Assembly: GCA_009827235.1 (NCBI GenBank)
Contig: SPMW01000016.1
Span: 1 to 36,561, forward strand
Direction: 5' to 3'
DNA: 36,561 nucleotides
From: Candidatus Campylobacter infans
GTDB taxonomy: Bacteria; Campylobacterota; Campylobacteria; Campylobacterales; Campylobacteraceae
Below are positions 8,489 through 17,946 of the stretch, one piece after another (the first letter of the stretch is position 1; each line of letters starts with the position of its first letter). The notes below the pieces were generated by a model. It made no database searches. It was not told the origin of the DNA and saw only the letters and a program-made list of their open reading frames with translations. The position numbers and the translations under genes were made by a program.

Positions 8489-9493
8489 ATGATACTAGCC
8501 ATAGAAAGTAGCTGTGATGATAGCTCGCTAGCTATAATGAGCTTAGATGATTATTCTTTGATCCATTATGAAAAACTAAGCCAAGAAATTTGGCACGAAA
8601 AATACGGCGGCGTTGTGCCTGAGCTAGCTTGTAGGCTTCATGTTAGTGCGATACCAGCGATGTTAGAGCGCGCAAAACCATATTTTAAGCAACTAAAAGC
8701 ACTTTGTGCTACTAGCGAGCCAGGACTTAGCGTTAGTTTAATAGGCGGGATTTGTGCTGTACGCGCTCTTAGCGTAGCGCTTAATCTAAAAGCCTTTGGC
8801 GTAAATCACCTAATCGGCCATATTTATTCGCTTTTTTTAACAAGCCAAATTAAATTACCCCTTGGCGTGCTTTTGGTTAGTGGCGGGCATACTATGGTGC
8901 TTGAAATTAACCAAAACCGCGAAATATCCGTGCTTTGTGCTACTAGTGATGATAGTTTTGGAGAAAGTTTTGATAAGGTAGCAAAAATGCTAGATCTTGG
9001 CTATCCAGGTGGGGCTAGGATTGAAAATTTAGCCAAAAATGGCGATGATAAAGCCTTTAATTTTACCCTGCCATTAAAAGAACAAAAACGCCTAGAATAC
9101 AGCTTTTCAGGCCTTAAAAATCAAGTAAGACTAACAATACAAGAACAAAAAAAATCAAATCTTTTACAAGATAGCATTTGTGATATTTGCGCTAGTTTTG
9201 AGCGCGTGGCTTGCTTGCATATTATGGATAAATTAGAGCGCATTTTTGCTTTGCGTGAGTTTAAGTATTTTGGCGTAGTTGGCGGAGCTAGCGCAAATGC
9301 TAGGCTTCGTGCTAGTATTTGCGAACTTTGCCTAAAACACGGCACGCAGGTGCTTTTTGCGCCTTTGGAGTTTTGTAGCGATAATGCTGCGATGATAGCG
9401 CGCGCAGGTGTGGATATATTTAAAAATAACGCATTTAGCGAGCAAATCACGCTAAGAGCAAGAAGCCAAATTGATAAAAGCAAGTTATTTTAA
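8489..9493 (+). CDS. tsaD: tRNA N6-threonylcarbamoyladenosine transferase TsaD (Gcp/Kae1)
   Basis: A 334-residue TsaD that transfers threonylcarbamoyl from TC-AMP to A37 of ANN-decoding tRNAs, working with TsaB and TsaE. The opening MILAIESSCDDSS is typical. The metal-binding pair is His107 and His111 in VNHLIGHIYS. SGGHTMV, GGASANARLR and the late CSDNAAMIA aspartate motif are all present. A GTG at 8486 is directly before ATG 8489; ATG is preferred because the protein then starts as in the family and AAGGG is 7 bases upstream. It is part of the cdsA-dxr transcript. Confidence 0.95.
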   Translation: MILAIESSCDDSSLAIMSLDDYSLIHYEKLSQEIWHEKYGGVVPELACRLHVSAIPAMLERAKPYFKQLKALCATSEPGLSVSLIGGICAVRALSVALNLKAFGVNHLIGHIYSLFLTSQIKLPLGVLLVSGGHTMVLEINQNREISVLCATSDDSFGESFDKVAKMLDLGYPGGARIENLAKNGDDKAFNFTLPLKEQKRLEYSFSGLKNQVRLTIQEQKKSNLLQDSICDICASFERVACLHIMDKLERIFALREFKYFGVVGGASANARLRASICELCLKHGTQVLFAPLEFCSDNAAMIARAGVDIFKNNAFSEQITLRARSQIDKSKLF

Positions 9494-9528
9494 AATTTAG
9501 CCTAAATTTTAAAATTTGGCTTAAATTT
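9493..9528 (+). terminator. Possible hairpin after tsaD
   Basis: AAATTTAGCC pairs with GGCTTAAATTT across a 15-base AT loop immediately after the tsaD stop. If it terminates, mqnD forms a separate unit. Confidence 0.35.
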
Positions 9529-9598
9529 TAATTACACAAGCACTAAAATTAGGCGTTTTAAGCTAAAAATGGCTAAAATACGCAATTTTGAGGTTAAA

Positions 9599-10462
9599 AT
9601 GAAGCAAATTAGCTTAGCGCATTCACCAGATGCTGATGATATTTTTATGTATTCGGCTATAAAATTTGGCTGGTGCAATGCGCATAATTTAAAATTTCAA
9701 GCCAGCTCTGCTGATATACAAACGCTAAACACGGCATCTTTGCGTGGAGAATACGATATATGCGCTATTAGCTTTGGATTGTATCCGTTAATATGCGATG
9801 AATACGCGCTTTTACGCACTGCGCTTAGTTTTGGGCAAGGTTATGGGCCAAAACTAATAAAACGAAAAGGCCAAAGCTTAAAAGCAAATTTTAAAGTAGC
9901 TTTAAGCGGGCAAAACACCACAAATGCCTTACTTTTTCGCATCGCTTTTCCAAAAGCGCGCGTGATTTATAAAAATTTCTTAGAAATTGAAAATGCTGTT
10001 TTAAGCAAAGAATGCGATGCTGGCGTGCTAATACATGAGAGCATTTTGGATTTTAATGATGAATTGTGCGTGGAGATGGAGCTTTGGGATTTATGGCAAG
10101 AATTAGCCGGCGATTCGCTACCATTGCCACTTGGCGGTATGTGCTTGCGCCGCTCTCTCCCACTTAGCGATGCCATAAATTGCGAAAAGCTCTTAACACA
10201 AGCCGTAAGCGTGGCAAACTCGCATAAAAAAATGCTTAGCAAAATGCTAATGGAGCGAAATTTAGTACGCGTAAATGACGAAGAATTAGATATTTATTTA
10301 AGTTTATACGCAAACCAAAACTCAGTAGAATTAAGCCAAACACAAATAAAAGCCCTTGATAAGCTTTTTTATCTTGGCTTTAAACATGGCTTTTTTGCGC
10401 GTTTAATTACTTGCCAGCCAAATCTCATACCGCGCGAGTATATGGATTATAGAAACTCTTAA
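9599..10462 (+). CDS. mqnD: 1,4-dihydroxy-6-naphthoate synthase-like protein (MqnD, futalosine pathway)
   Basis: A 287-residue periplasmic-binding-protein-fold enzyme. The start AHSPDADDIFMYSAIKFG and the later LPLPLGGMCLRRSLP are typical of the MqnD branch, which converts cyclic dehypoxanthine futalosine to 1,4-dihydroxy-6-naphthoate in the alternative menaquinone route used by Campylobacter and Helicobacter. ATG 9599 is chosen over an upstream in-frame ATG at 9569 because GAGG lies 5 bases before it and the extra residues do not fit the family. There is no signal peptide, so it acts in the cytosol. MqnA is a related paralogue and cannot be fully excluded. Confidence 0.8.
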   Translation: MKQISLAHSPDADDIFMYSAIKFGWCNAHNLKFQASSADIQTLNTASLRGEYDICAISFGLYPLICDEYALLRTALSFGQGYGPKLIKRKGQSLKANFKVALSGQNTTNALLFRIAFPKARVIYKNFLEIENAVLSKECDAGVLIHESILDFNDELCVEMELWDLWQELAGDSLPLPLGGMCLRRSLPLSDAINCEKLLTQAVSVANSHKKMLSKMLMERNLVRVNDEELDIYLSLYANQNSVELSQTQIKALDKLFYLGFKHGFFARLITCQPNLIPREYMDYRNS

Positions 10463-10475
10463 TTAAGGATAAAAA

Positions 10476-10742
10476 ATGCAAAGTGAATTAGTAGGACTTG
10501 GAGTGCAGACCTTTAAAATAGCACTTATTTTAGCCTTGCCGATGTTATTAAGCGGTTTGATTGCTGGTTTGATTATTAGTATTTTTCAAGCCACTACGCA
10601 AATAAATGAAATGACGCTTTCATTTGTGCCAAAAATTTTACTTGTGGTGGCGGTGCTTATTTTTTTAATGCCGTGGATGATGAATGAAATGATCGATTTT
10701 ACGCGCTCCGTACTTAATAAAATACCAACATTCATTCAATAA
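10476..10742 (+). CDS. fliQ: Flagellar export apparatus protein FliQ
   Basis: An 88-residue protein with two transmembrane helices (about residues 12-36 and 50-72), the standard size and shape of FliQ. FKIALILALPMLLSGLIAG, SIFQATTQINEMTLSFVPK and PWMMNEMIDF match the family closely. FliQ forms the inner-membrane export gate with FliP and FliR. It lies alone between mqnD and murB, with AAGGATAAAA before the start, and 4 bases separate its stop from murB. Confidence 0.93.
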   Translation: MQSELVGLGVQTFKIALILALPMLLSGLIAGLIISIFQATTQINEMTLSFVPKILLVVAVLIFLMPWMMNEMIDFTRSVLNKIPTFIQ

Positions 10743-10746
10743 AGCT

Positions 10747-11514
10747 ATGAGAATTGATTTTGCCAAATACAGCTCTGTAAAAATTGGCCCAGTGTTAGAT
10801 GTAGAGCAAATTACGCCAAATCAAAGCTTTGATGGCATTGTTATAGGTGGGGCAAATAATCTTTTAATAAGCCCAGATTTTTCAGGCAAGCTTGGCATTT
10901 TAAGCGATGAGTTTAATTATATAAAATGCGAAAATGACTTATTAAAAATTGGAGCCAAAACAAGCTCAAAAGATATTTATAAATTTGCTAAAAATAATGA
11001 TATTTCGGGCTTTGAAGCCTTAGGTCAAATTCCTGGATTTTTAGGCGGACTAATTAAAATGAATGCTGGCTTAAAAGGGCTTAGCATTAGCGATAATCTA
11101 ATAAGCCTAAATTGCGCTGGCAAAAGTTTAAGCAAAGATGAATGCGCTTTTGCGTATAGAAAAAGTGAAATTTCAGGCGTAATTTTTGAAGCAAGTTTTG
11201 AGTTAAAGCACGGCTTTAATGACGCTCTTAGCAAGAGTTTAAGGCTTGCGCGCTTAAATCAGCCAAGCGGGGCAAGCTTTGGGTCTATTTTTAAAAATCC
11301 AAGCAATGATAGCGCTGGTAGGCTAATAGAAGCAGCCGGCTTAAAAGGCCATAAAATCGGCGCTTGCGAGCTTTCAAAAAAGCACGCTAATTTTTTAATA
11401 AATCACGGCAATGCTAGCTTTAATGATGCACTAATTCTAATAAATCTAGCAAAAAAACGCGTTTTTGAATGTTTTGGTATTTGTTTAGAAGAAGAGGTTG
11501 TTGTGCTTTATTAA
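10747..11514 (+). CDS. murB: UDP-N-acetylenolpyruvoylglucosamine reductase
   Basis: A 255-residue FAD enzyme that reduces UDP-GlcNAc-enolpyruvate to UDP-MurNAc in peptidoglycan synthesis. Visible motifs in order are IGGANNLLI (FAD pyrophosphate site), ALGQIPGFLGGLIKMNAG, AYRKSEISG, and the catalytic-serine segment GASFGSIFKNP, then SAGRLIEAAGLKG and a final EEEV. It is compact, as are other Campylobacter MurB proteins. The start lies 4 bases after fliQ, indicating a shared message. Confidence 0.93.
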   Translation: MRIDFAKYSSVKIGPVLDVEQITPNQSFDGIVIGGANNLLISPDFSGKLGILSDEFNYIKCENDLLKIGAKTSSKDIYKFAKNNDISGFEALGQIPGFLGGLIKMNAGLKGLSISDNLISLNCAGKSLSKDECAFAYRKSEISGVIFEASFELKHGFNDALSKSLRLARLNQPSGASFGSIFKNPSNDSAGRLIEAAGLKGHKIGACELSKKHANFLINHGNASFNDALILINLAKKRVFECFGICLEEEVVVLY

Positions 11515-11710
11515 AATTTGTGGCTTTATTTAATTAACACACAAGCTTCAAAAGCCAAAATATTGGCAAATTTTAAAATTTGCTCTGTGAAATTTTAAAT
11601 AAATTAAAATTTAATCCAAAAATCTAAAAAAATAAAATTTTATCAAGCTATTAAAGCGCGCCTTGCTGGGCAAATTTTAAAACTTTTATCAAAACGCTAA
11701 ATAGAAAATT

Positions 11711-12481
11711 TTACATCTTGCTATATTTTTTTTTGATTTTTTCTAAGGTGCCGTTTGCTTTCATTTGCTTTAAAATTTCATTTACTTGGGCTAAAAGCTC
11801 GGGCTTGTTTTTAGAAATAGCGATGGCGAAATTTTCACTAAATAAGGGTGAGTTTATTTGTGCTAGTTTTGGAAAGGATTGTTTATAATCGGTGGAATTT
11901 CTAACTAATAATAACAAATCTATATCGCCTGATGTTAGAGCTTTTAGCGCGCTTTTTGTTTGTTTGAAAGTGATCACACTAGAATCATCAAAATATTTTA
12001 TTGCATAATCTTTGGCGATTTTTTCGCTCAAAGTGCCTGCAATAGCGCCGATGCGCGATTGACTTAGTTCTTTCATAACATCTATTAGCTCTTTTTCATT
12101 TTTAGCCTCTAATAAAACCTTGCCTGTATAATTCGTTCTATTTACTAAAATTTCAATATTTTCGCCGTGATAAATTTGGCTAAAATTTACAATTTTCTTG
12201 CTTTTATCATCTGGGCTTATAGCACAAATTGCGCCATCGACATCTACTGAGCTTACATATTCTATTAAATTATATTGTCCAGCACTTAAAAGCAAGAGCT
12301 TTGAATTGCTTGCATTTGCTATTTGTTGGATAATTTCTATATCAATGCCTTTTAATTGATTATTTTGCGTGTAAGAAAAAGGTTTATAAGTCCCACAAGT
12401 TACGATTATTAAATCTTTTTGTTTGCCACAAGAGCTTAGCAAAATACCAGCAAAAATTACCAAAATAGCTTTTTTAAACAT
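11711..12481 (-). CDS. Amino-acid ABC-type substrate-binding lipoprotein
   Basis: A 256-residue protein with a lipoprotein signal: a basic start, a hydrophobic core and the lipobox LLSSC ending at Cys18. The mature part has the two-lobe fold of family 3 solute-binding proteins, with TYKPFSY near the start, LKGIDIEIIQQIA, and QVNEILKQMKANGTLEKI near the end, typical of polar amino-acid binders. No permease or ATPase gene is nearby, so it would have to work with a transporter elsewhere or act as a sensor. It follows the cinA-like gene after 11 bases on the same strand. The ligand is unknown. Confidence 0.8.
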   Translation of the reverse strand: MFKKAILVIFAGILLSSCGKQKDLIIVTCGTYKPFSYTQNNQLKGIDIEIIQQIANASNSKLLLLSAGQYNLIEYVSSVDVDGAICAISPDDKSKKIVNFSQIYHGENIEILVNRTNYTGKVLLEAKNEKELIDVMKELSQSRIGAIAGTLSEKIAKDYAIKYFDDSSVITFKQTKSALKALTSGDIDLLLLVRNSTDYKQSFPKLAQINSPLFSENFAIAISKNKPELLAQVNEILKQMKANGTLEKIKKKYSKM

Positions 12482-12492
12482 TTCTTGCCTTT

Positions 12493-13605
12493 TTATATTT
12501 TTTCTTCATCTTTAAAAGCGCAAATTTCACTCCAAAAAGAGCTTAGCAAAAAAGCATAAGCACTAAGCGCACTTTGCTTTCTTATATAATCCCTATCGCC
12601 ACTAAGATTTATTTTTTTAGAATACACACTTTGCTTTGATGCAGCAGCGATAAAAACCGTGCCAACTGGCTTTTCTAAGCTGCCGCCGCCAGGTCCTGCT
12701 ATCCCACTAATAGCCAAGGCATAATCAGCCCCACAAAGATTTAGCGCACCTGTTGCCATCGCTTCTACACAAGGCGCGCTAACAGCGCCGTGTTCATTTA
12801 ATATACTCTCATCTACATTTAGCCAAATATTTTTAATATGATTTGCATAACTTATCACCGAACCTGCAAAAATCTCGCTCACACCTGGAATTTGACCCAA
12901 AAGACAAGCCCCAAGCCCTGCTGTACAAGACTCAGCCAAGGTAATACTAGCTTTTATTTCTTTAAGGCGCGAAACTATAAACTCCACGATATTATCACTA
13001 GCTATAAAATGCCTGACAAAATTATTTTTAACCTCAGCCAAAAAGCCATCTAATTGTCCAAATTTTTGAGATATAGCCTTAACATAAACAAGATTTTCTA
13101 AAATATTACTAGCAATAATTTGGACATTATGAACCACGCCAAGCTCTTTAAGCACGGATAATGCGCTATTTTTATCAATATCAAGCAGATTAAAGCTAAG
13201 CATTTTGTCTTCTAAATGTAATAAAAAAGGCGGTAAAATTTGCGTAGGTATGGCTTTTAAAAGATTTATTTTTGCATTTTCAAGCTCTACTACAAAGCTA
13301 TCTTTTGCTTCAAGTCTTGCTCTACTTGGTGCTAGCGTGGTGTCTTTTAGCTCTAAGGTATCATTGCTTAGGGTAGATAAAATTTTAGCGATAGTAGAAA
13401 AATTTGCATCGCTTGCTACGATGGTAATTATTTTAGTGTGTTTGGCGTATTTTTCTATTTTAAATGGCAGTTCGTTATCGCCATCTCGCACATAAAAAAT
13501 CAACGCACTTTCACCAAAATGATGTAAATATTGAGAGCGAATATAAGCTAAAAAAAGCTCATTTATATGCAACTGCGAACCTACAATTAGTAAAATATGT
13601 TTCAT
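12493..13605 (-). CDS. CinA-family protein with degenerate N-terminal domain
   Basis: A 370-residue protein. The C-terminal 160 residues are a clear CinA C-terminal (NMN deamidase) domain: LAESCTAGLGACLLGQIPG, then FAGSVISYAN, NEHGAVSAP and ISGIAGPGGGS followed by KPVGTVFIA. The N-terminal 200 residues occupy the place of the molybdopterin-binding-like COG1058 domain, but its usual GGTGPTxDD-type motif is not visible. The family deamidates nicotinamide mononucleotide in NAD recycling. It shares a message with the downstream binding lipoprotein and is divergent from ileS. Confidence 0.8.
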   Translation of the reverse strand: MKHILLIVGSQLHINELFLAYIRSQYLHHFGESALIFYVRDGDNELPFKIEKYAKHTKIITIVASDANFSTIAKILSTLSNDTLELKDTTLAPSRARLEAKDSFVVELENAKINLLKAIPTQILPPFLLHLEDKMLSFNLLDIDKNSALSVLKELGVVHNVQIIASNILENLVYVKAISQKFGQLDGFLAEVKNNFVRHFIASDNIVEFIVSRLKEIKASITLAESCTAGLGACLLGQIPGVSEIFAGSVISYANHIKNIWLNVDESILNEHGAVSAPCVEAMATGALNLCGADYALAISGIAGPGGGSLEKPVGTVFIAAASKQSVYSKKINLSGDRDYIRKQSALSAYAFLLSSFWSEICAFKDEEKI

Positions 13606-13629
13606 CTTGCCTCTTTTAAAAAATTTTGC

Positions 13630-13635
13630 ATTTTA
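13630..13635 (-). promoter_or_regulatory. Possible -10 box for the cinA-like gene
   Basis: GCTAAAAT on the minus strand (gnTAnAAT type), 24 bases before ATG 13605. Confidence 0.35.
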
Positions 13636-13667
13636 GCAAAATAAGCTTATTTTATGCAAGTATTAGC

Positions 13668-13673
13668 TACAAT
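13668..13673 (+). promoter_or_regulatory. Probable -10 box for ileS
   Basis: GCTACAAT (gnTAnAAT) is 33 bases before ATG 13707, in the 101-base gap between divergent cinA-like and ileS. Confidence 0.5.
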
Positions 13674-13706
13674 CAGCAATTTTTAAAATTTTCAAAAGGC
13701 GAAAAT

Positions 13707-16472
13707 ATGGATTATAAAGATACTTTGCGCTTGCCAAATACAAGCTTTGCTATGAGAGCAGATTTAAGCCAAAATGAAGCAAAACGCTTTACAAGCTGGG
13801 ACGAAAAAAAAATCTATGAAAAAATGAAAAAGGCTAGAAAGAGCGTAGATTTCACGCTTCACGATGGCCCACCATATGCAAACGGCCATATCCACATCGG
13901 CCACGCTTTAAATAAAATTTTAAAAGACATTATAGTTAAAACGCATTATTTTAATGGCGAAGGCGTGCGCTTTACGCCAGGCTGGGACTGCCACGGCTTG
14001 CCTATTGAACAACAAGTCGAAAACAAACTAGGCCAAGCTAAAAAAACAATGGAAAAATCAGCCATTAGAGAGCATTGTAGAGCCTGGGCTAAGGAATTTA
14101 TACAAATACAAAAAAATGAGTTTAAAAGCCTTGGTTGCGTGGCTGATTGGGACGAGCCTTATCTTACGATGAAATTTGCCTTTGAGGCTGATATTTATAG
14201 AGCGCTTTGTGCTGTGGCTAAAAATGGGCTTTTAATTGAGCGTTCTAAGCCTGTTTTTTGGAGCTGGGCGGCGCGTTCTGCGCTGGCTGAGGCCGAGGTG
14301 GAATATCAAGATAAAGAAGATTATAGTATTTTTGTAGCATTTGAGCTTGATGATGATGCTAGTAAAAAACTAGGCGTAAATGGCGCAAAAGCCGTTATTT
14401 GGACGACTACGCCTTGGACTTTACTAGCAAATCAAGGCATAAGCTTAAATCCAAATGAAACCTACATAATAAGCGAAGAAAATTTAATTTTTGCTAAACC
14501 TTTGCTTGAAAATTTAGTAGCAAATGGGCTAACAAGTGGCAAGATTATAAAAGAGTTTAGCTCAAAAGAGCTTGAAGGCTTACACGCCATAAATCCGCTA
14601 AATGAAAGAAAATCGCTATTTATGTTAGGCGAGCATGTTTTAATGGATGGCGGCACTGGGCTAGTTCATACTGCCCCAGGACATGGCGAAGATGATTATT
14701 TTGTAAGCTTAAAATATGGCCTTGAGGTGCTAATGCCAGTTGATGAAAATGGTTGCTATGATGAAACCTTGCGCTCTAAAAAACTTTTAAAAAATGAACT
14801 TTTAGATGAGTTTATCGGCATGCATATTTTTAAGGCAAATGATAAAATAATAGAGCTTTTAGGCCAAAATGCGCTAAAAGTTGGCAAGTTTATACATAGC
14901 TATCCGCATTGTTGGCGCACGCATAAACCTGTAATTTATAGAGCCACTAAACAATGGTTTATCGCAATGGACGAGCCAAAATTAAATGGCAAAACACTAA
15001 GACAAGTTGCTCTTAAAGCCCTTGATGATGTGAAATTTTACCCTGAAAATGGCCGTAATCGCATAAGCTCAATGATAGAAAATCGCCCTGATTGGTGTAT
15101 ATCAAGACAGCGCGATTGGGGCGTGCCAATAGCGTTTTTTAGGCACAAAAGCACAAAAGAGCCGATTTTTGATGAAGCTGTGATGAGCCACATCGCAAAT
15201 ATTTTTGAAAAACAAGGTGCTGATGCGTGGTGGAGCATGCAAATAAGCGAACTTTTACCAAGTAATAGCGCATATAACGCAGATGAGCTTGAAAAAGTTT
15301 ATGATATTTTAGATGTTTGGTTTGATAGTGGTAGCACCTGGAATGCTGTGCTAAAAAGCGGGCGTTATGATAGTGGCACTTACCCAAGCTCGATGTATTT
15401 AGAAGGTAGCGATCAGCACCGCGGATGGTTTCAAAGCTCACTTTTACTAAGCTGTGCCATAAACGCGCACGCTCCGTATAAAAGCGTGCTAACACATGGC
15501 TTTACCGTAGATGCCAAAGGCGAAAAAATGAGCAAATCAAAAGGCAATGTCGTAGCCCCTGATAAAATCGCAAAGGAATTTGGCGTAGAAATTTTACGCC
15601 TTTGGGTTGGGCTTAGCGATTATTCGGGTGATTTAAAAATTAGCAATGATATTTTAAAGCAAAATGCCGAGCAATACCGCAAAATCCGCAATACAATCCG
15701 CTTTTTACTAGCTAATATTAATGATTTAAACACAAACCTAAACGAAGCTAAAAAAGCAAATTTTACTTTGATAGATAAATGGATATTAAATAAAGCAAGT
15801 GCTGTATTTAGCGATGTTAGCGAATGTTTTAGGGCTTATGATTTTGCAAAAGGCTTTAATGGGCTTTTAAATTTTTTAAGCAGTGATTTGAGTGGAATTT
15901 ACCTTGATATTTGTAAAGATAGACTTTATTGCGATCATATAAACTCAGCGCGCAGATATAGCGCACAATGTGCTATGGCATTAATTGCTAGATCTTTGCT
16001 AGCTTTAATCGCGCCTGTGCTTACATACACGGTTGATGAGGCCATGCATTCAGCCCCTAGCGTGCTAAAAGAAAATATGCAAGATGCCTTTGATTTAACG
16101 CAATATCCGCTAAATTTTAATTACGAAATAGAAGATAATTTACTTCTAGCAAGCCGTGAAAAACTAAATGAAATAGTAGATTCTCTCAAAAAACAAAAAC
16201 TTATAAAATCTACCTTGGAGCTTGAAATAATCACAAATAGCAGGCGCATTTTAGCCATGAATGAAAACAATGGTAGCGATATACAAGATTGGTATATGGT
16301 AAGTGCCATAATGGCTGATGGCGAGGGTGAAATTTTAGGCGAGTTTGAATGCGAAGAGGCAAATTTCCGTATCATCAAAAGCAAATCTCACAAATGCCCG
16401 CGTTGCTGGAAACTAGCAAGCACACAAGAAAACACGCTTTGTGTGCGTTGTGATGAAGCATTAAGAGCTTAG
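13707..16472 (+). CDS. ileS: Isoleucyl-tRNA synthetase
   Basis: A 921-residue class I aminoacyl-tRNA synthetase. The HIGH motif is in [13 protein letters not shown] at about residues 55-67, and the second signature KMSKS is Lys607-Ser611. The CP1 editing domain lies between them, with WTTTPWTL and the [14 protein letters not shown] segment. The C-terminal zinc site CPRCWK then CVRC is present, as in bacterial IleRS. The open frame extends upstream to 13626, but ATG 13707 is the start because AAAGGC is about 6 bases ahead and the protein then begins [10 protein letters not shown] as in the family. Confidence 0.97.
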   Translation: MDYKDTLRLPNTSFAMRADLSQNEAKRFTSWDEKKIYEKMKKARKSVDFTLHDGPPYANGHIHIGHALNKILKDIIVKTHYFNGEGVRFTPGWDCHGLPIEQQVENKLGQAKKTMEKSAIREHCRAWAKEFIQIQKNEFKSLGCVADWDEPYLTMKFAFEADIYRALCAVAKNGLLIERSKPVFWSWAARSALAEAEVEYQDKEDYSIFVAFELDDDASKKLGVNGAKAVIWTTTPWTLLANQGISLNPNETYIISEENLIFAKPLLENLVANGLTSGKIIKEFSSKELEGLHAINPLNERKSLFMLGEHVLMDGGTGLVHTAPGHGEDDYFVSLKYGLEVLMPVDENGCYDETLRSKKLLKNELLDEFIGMHIFKANDKIIELLGQNALKVGKFIHSYPHCWRTHKPVIYRATKQWFIAMDEPKLNGKTLRQVALKALDDVKFYPENGRNRISSMIENRPDWCISRQRDWGVPIAFFRHKSTKEPIFDEAVMSHIANIFEKQGADAWWSMQISELLPSNSAYNADELEKVYDILDVWFDSGSTWNAVLKSGRYDSGTYPSSMYLEGSDQHRGWFQSSLLLSCAINAHAPYKSVLTHGFTVDAKGEKMSKSKGNVVAPDKIAKEFGVEILRLWVGLSDYSGDLKISNDILKQNAEQYRKIRNTIRFLLANINDLNTNLNEAKKANFTLIDKWILNKASAVFSDVSECFRAYDFAKGFNGLLNFLSSDLSGIYLDICKDRLYCDHINSARRYSAQCAMALIARSLLALIAPVLTYTVDEAMHSAPSVLKENMQDAFDLTQYPLNFNYEIEDNLLLASREKLNEIVDSLKKQKLIKSTLELEIITNSRRILAMNENNGSDIQDWYMVSAIMADGEGEILGEFECEEANFRIIKSKSHKCPRCWKLASTQENTLCVRCDEALRA

Positions 16473-16473
16473 T

Positions 16474-16578
16474 ATGAATGAGCCAGTAAGCTTTATGCTC
16501 ATAATAATTACCATAGTAATATTAATGGCTATTACAGCCTTTGGCGTGTATTTTGTAAATAAAAGGAAGGTAAAATGA
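16474..16578 (+). CDS. Small single-span membrane protein between ileS and gatA
   Basis: A 34-residue reading frame that starts one base after the ileS stop and whose TGA overlaps the gatA ATG (ATGA). The sequence is MNEPVSFMLIIITIVIL with a further hydrophobic stretch to about residue 29 and then a basic end NKRKVK, which is one transmembrane helix with a probable cytoplasmic C-terminus. It contains the AAGGAAGG ribosome binding site of gatA. From memory, C. jejuni has a similar short hydrophobic gene (Cj1060c) between ileS and gatA, which would argue that it is real. Function is unknown. Confidence 0.7.
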   Translation: MNEPVSFMLIIITIVILMAITAFGVYFVNKRKVK

Positions 16579-17933
16579 TCAGTTTAAAACAAGCCCTAAA
16601 ACTAAGCGCAAGCCAAATTAGCGCGCTAAGAGCCGAGCTTAAAGAAAAAATCAAAGCAAACAACGAACTTGGCGCGTATATCGAGCAATTAACCAATACA
16701 GATTTAAGCGAGCAATACTCTGGCGTGCCTATTGCCATAAAAGACAATATTCAAGTAAAAGATTGGGCCATTACTAGTTGTTCTAAAATTTTACAAGGCT
16801 ACATAGCACCTTATAATGCCACAGTAATTGAAAAGCTTTTAAATGCTGGGCTTGCTCCATTTGGGCGCACAAATATGGATGAGTTTGCTATGGGTAGCAC
16901 AACAGAATCTAGCTTTTATGGCAAAACACTAAATCCGCTAGATCATACACGCGTCCCAGGCGGTAGCAGTGGTGGTAGCGCAGCAGCAGTTGGTGCTGGA
17001 CTTGCCATAGCCGCACTTGGTAGCGATACTGGCGGCTCTATCCGCCAGCCAGCGGCCTTTTGTGGATGTGTAGGCTTTAAACCAAGCTATGGCAGGGTTA
17101 GTCGCTATGGCTTAGCTGCTTATTCAAGTAGCTTAGATCAAATAGGCCCAATTACGCAAAATGTCGAAGACGCCGCCATTTTATACGATATCATCGCAGG
17201 CCATGATGAAAAAGACAGCACTAGTTTAAATCAAAATTTCACGCCATCAGCCCCAGCTCTTAATCCAAACCGCAAACTAAAAATTGCTTTAATTAAAAAT
17301 TACACAGACGAAGCAGATGCAGAGGTTAAAAACGCCATCTACAAAGCCGCCGATGCGCTAAAATCAGCAGGCCACGAAATAAAACAATGCCAGCTAAGTA
17401 GCGCAAAATACGCTATTGCAGCATATTATATCATCGCCACAGCCGAAGCTAGCGCAAATCTTAGCCGTTATGATGGCGTAAGGTATGGCAAACGCGCAGA
17501 TTGCGATAATTTAAAAGATATGTATGCGCTTACGCGTGGCGAGGGCTTTGGGAGCGAGGTTAAGCGCAGAATGCTTTTGGGAACCTTTGTGCTAAGTAGC
17601 GGGTATTATGATGCTTATTACATTAAAGCCCAAAAAGCGCGCGCTTTTATTGCCAAGACTTATGCTAGCATTTTAGATGATGCGGATTTGCTTTTAATGC
17701 CTGTAACGCCAAATGCGGCGTATAAATTTGGCGAGCTAAAAGATCCGCTAAAAGCGTATTTAAGCGATGTTTATACAGTTAGTGTAAATCTTGCTGGCTT
17801 GCCAGCTATTAGCGTGCCAGTGGCTAAAAATGCCGATGGATTAAGCATTTCAGCTCAGTTAATAGGTGGCGCATTTAATGATCAAAGCGTGTTAGATGGC
17901 GCCCTTTGCTTAGAGCAAATGCTAAAAAATTAA
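16575..17933 (+). CDS. gatA: Glutamyl-tRNA(Gln)/aspartyl-tRNA(Asn) amidotransferase subunit A
   Basis: A 452-residue amidase-signature protein. The catalytic triad is visible: Lys56 in PIAIKDNI, cis-Ser131 in GGSSGGSAAAV and nucleophile Ser155 in GSDTGGSIRQ. GatA releases ammonia from glutamine for GatB, correcting misacylated Glu-tRNA(Gln) or Asp-tRNA(Asn). gatB and gatC are not in the window. The start overlaps the stop of the preceding small membrane-protein gene, so the two are translationally coupled. Length is at the short end of the family, as usual in Campylobacter. Confidence 0.96.
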   Translation: MISLKQALKLSASQISALRAELKEKIKANNELGAYIEQLTNTDLSEQYSGVPIAIKDNIQVKDWAITSCSKILQGYIAPYNATVIEKLLNAGLAPFGRTNMDEFAMGSTTESSFYGKTLNPLDHTRVPGGSSGGSAAAVGAGLAIAALGSDTGGSIRQPAAFCGCVGFKPSYGRVSRYGLAAYSSSLDQIGPITQNVEDAAILYDIIAGHDEKDSTSLNQNFTPSAPALNPNRKLKIALIKNYTDEADAEVKNAIYKAADALKSAGHEIKQCQLSSAKYAIAAYYIIATAEASANLSRYDGVRYGKRADCDNLKDMYALTRGEGFGSEVKRRMLLGTFVLSSGYYDAYYIKAQKARAFIAKTYASILDDADLLLMPVTPNAAYKFGELKDPLKAYLSDVYTVSVNLAGLPAISVPVAKNADGLSISAQLIGGAFNDQSVLDGALCLEQMLKN

Positions 17934-17946
17934 CAAAAGGCAAACA

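Noticed and set aside
15139..15495. 118-codon minus-strand frame inside ileS
   Set aside because: Antisense shadow of a conserved synthetase region.
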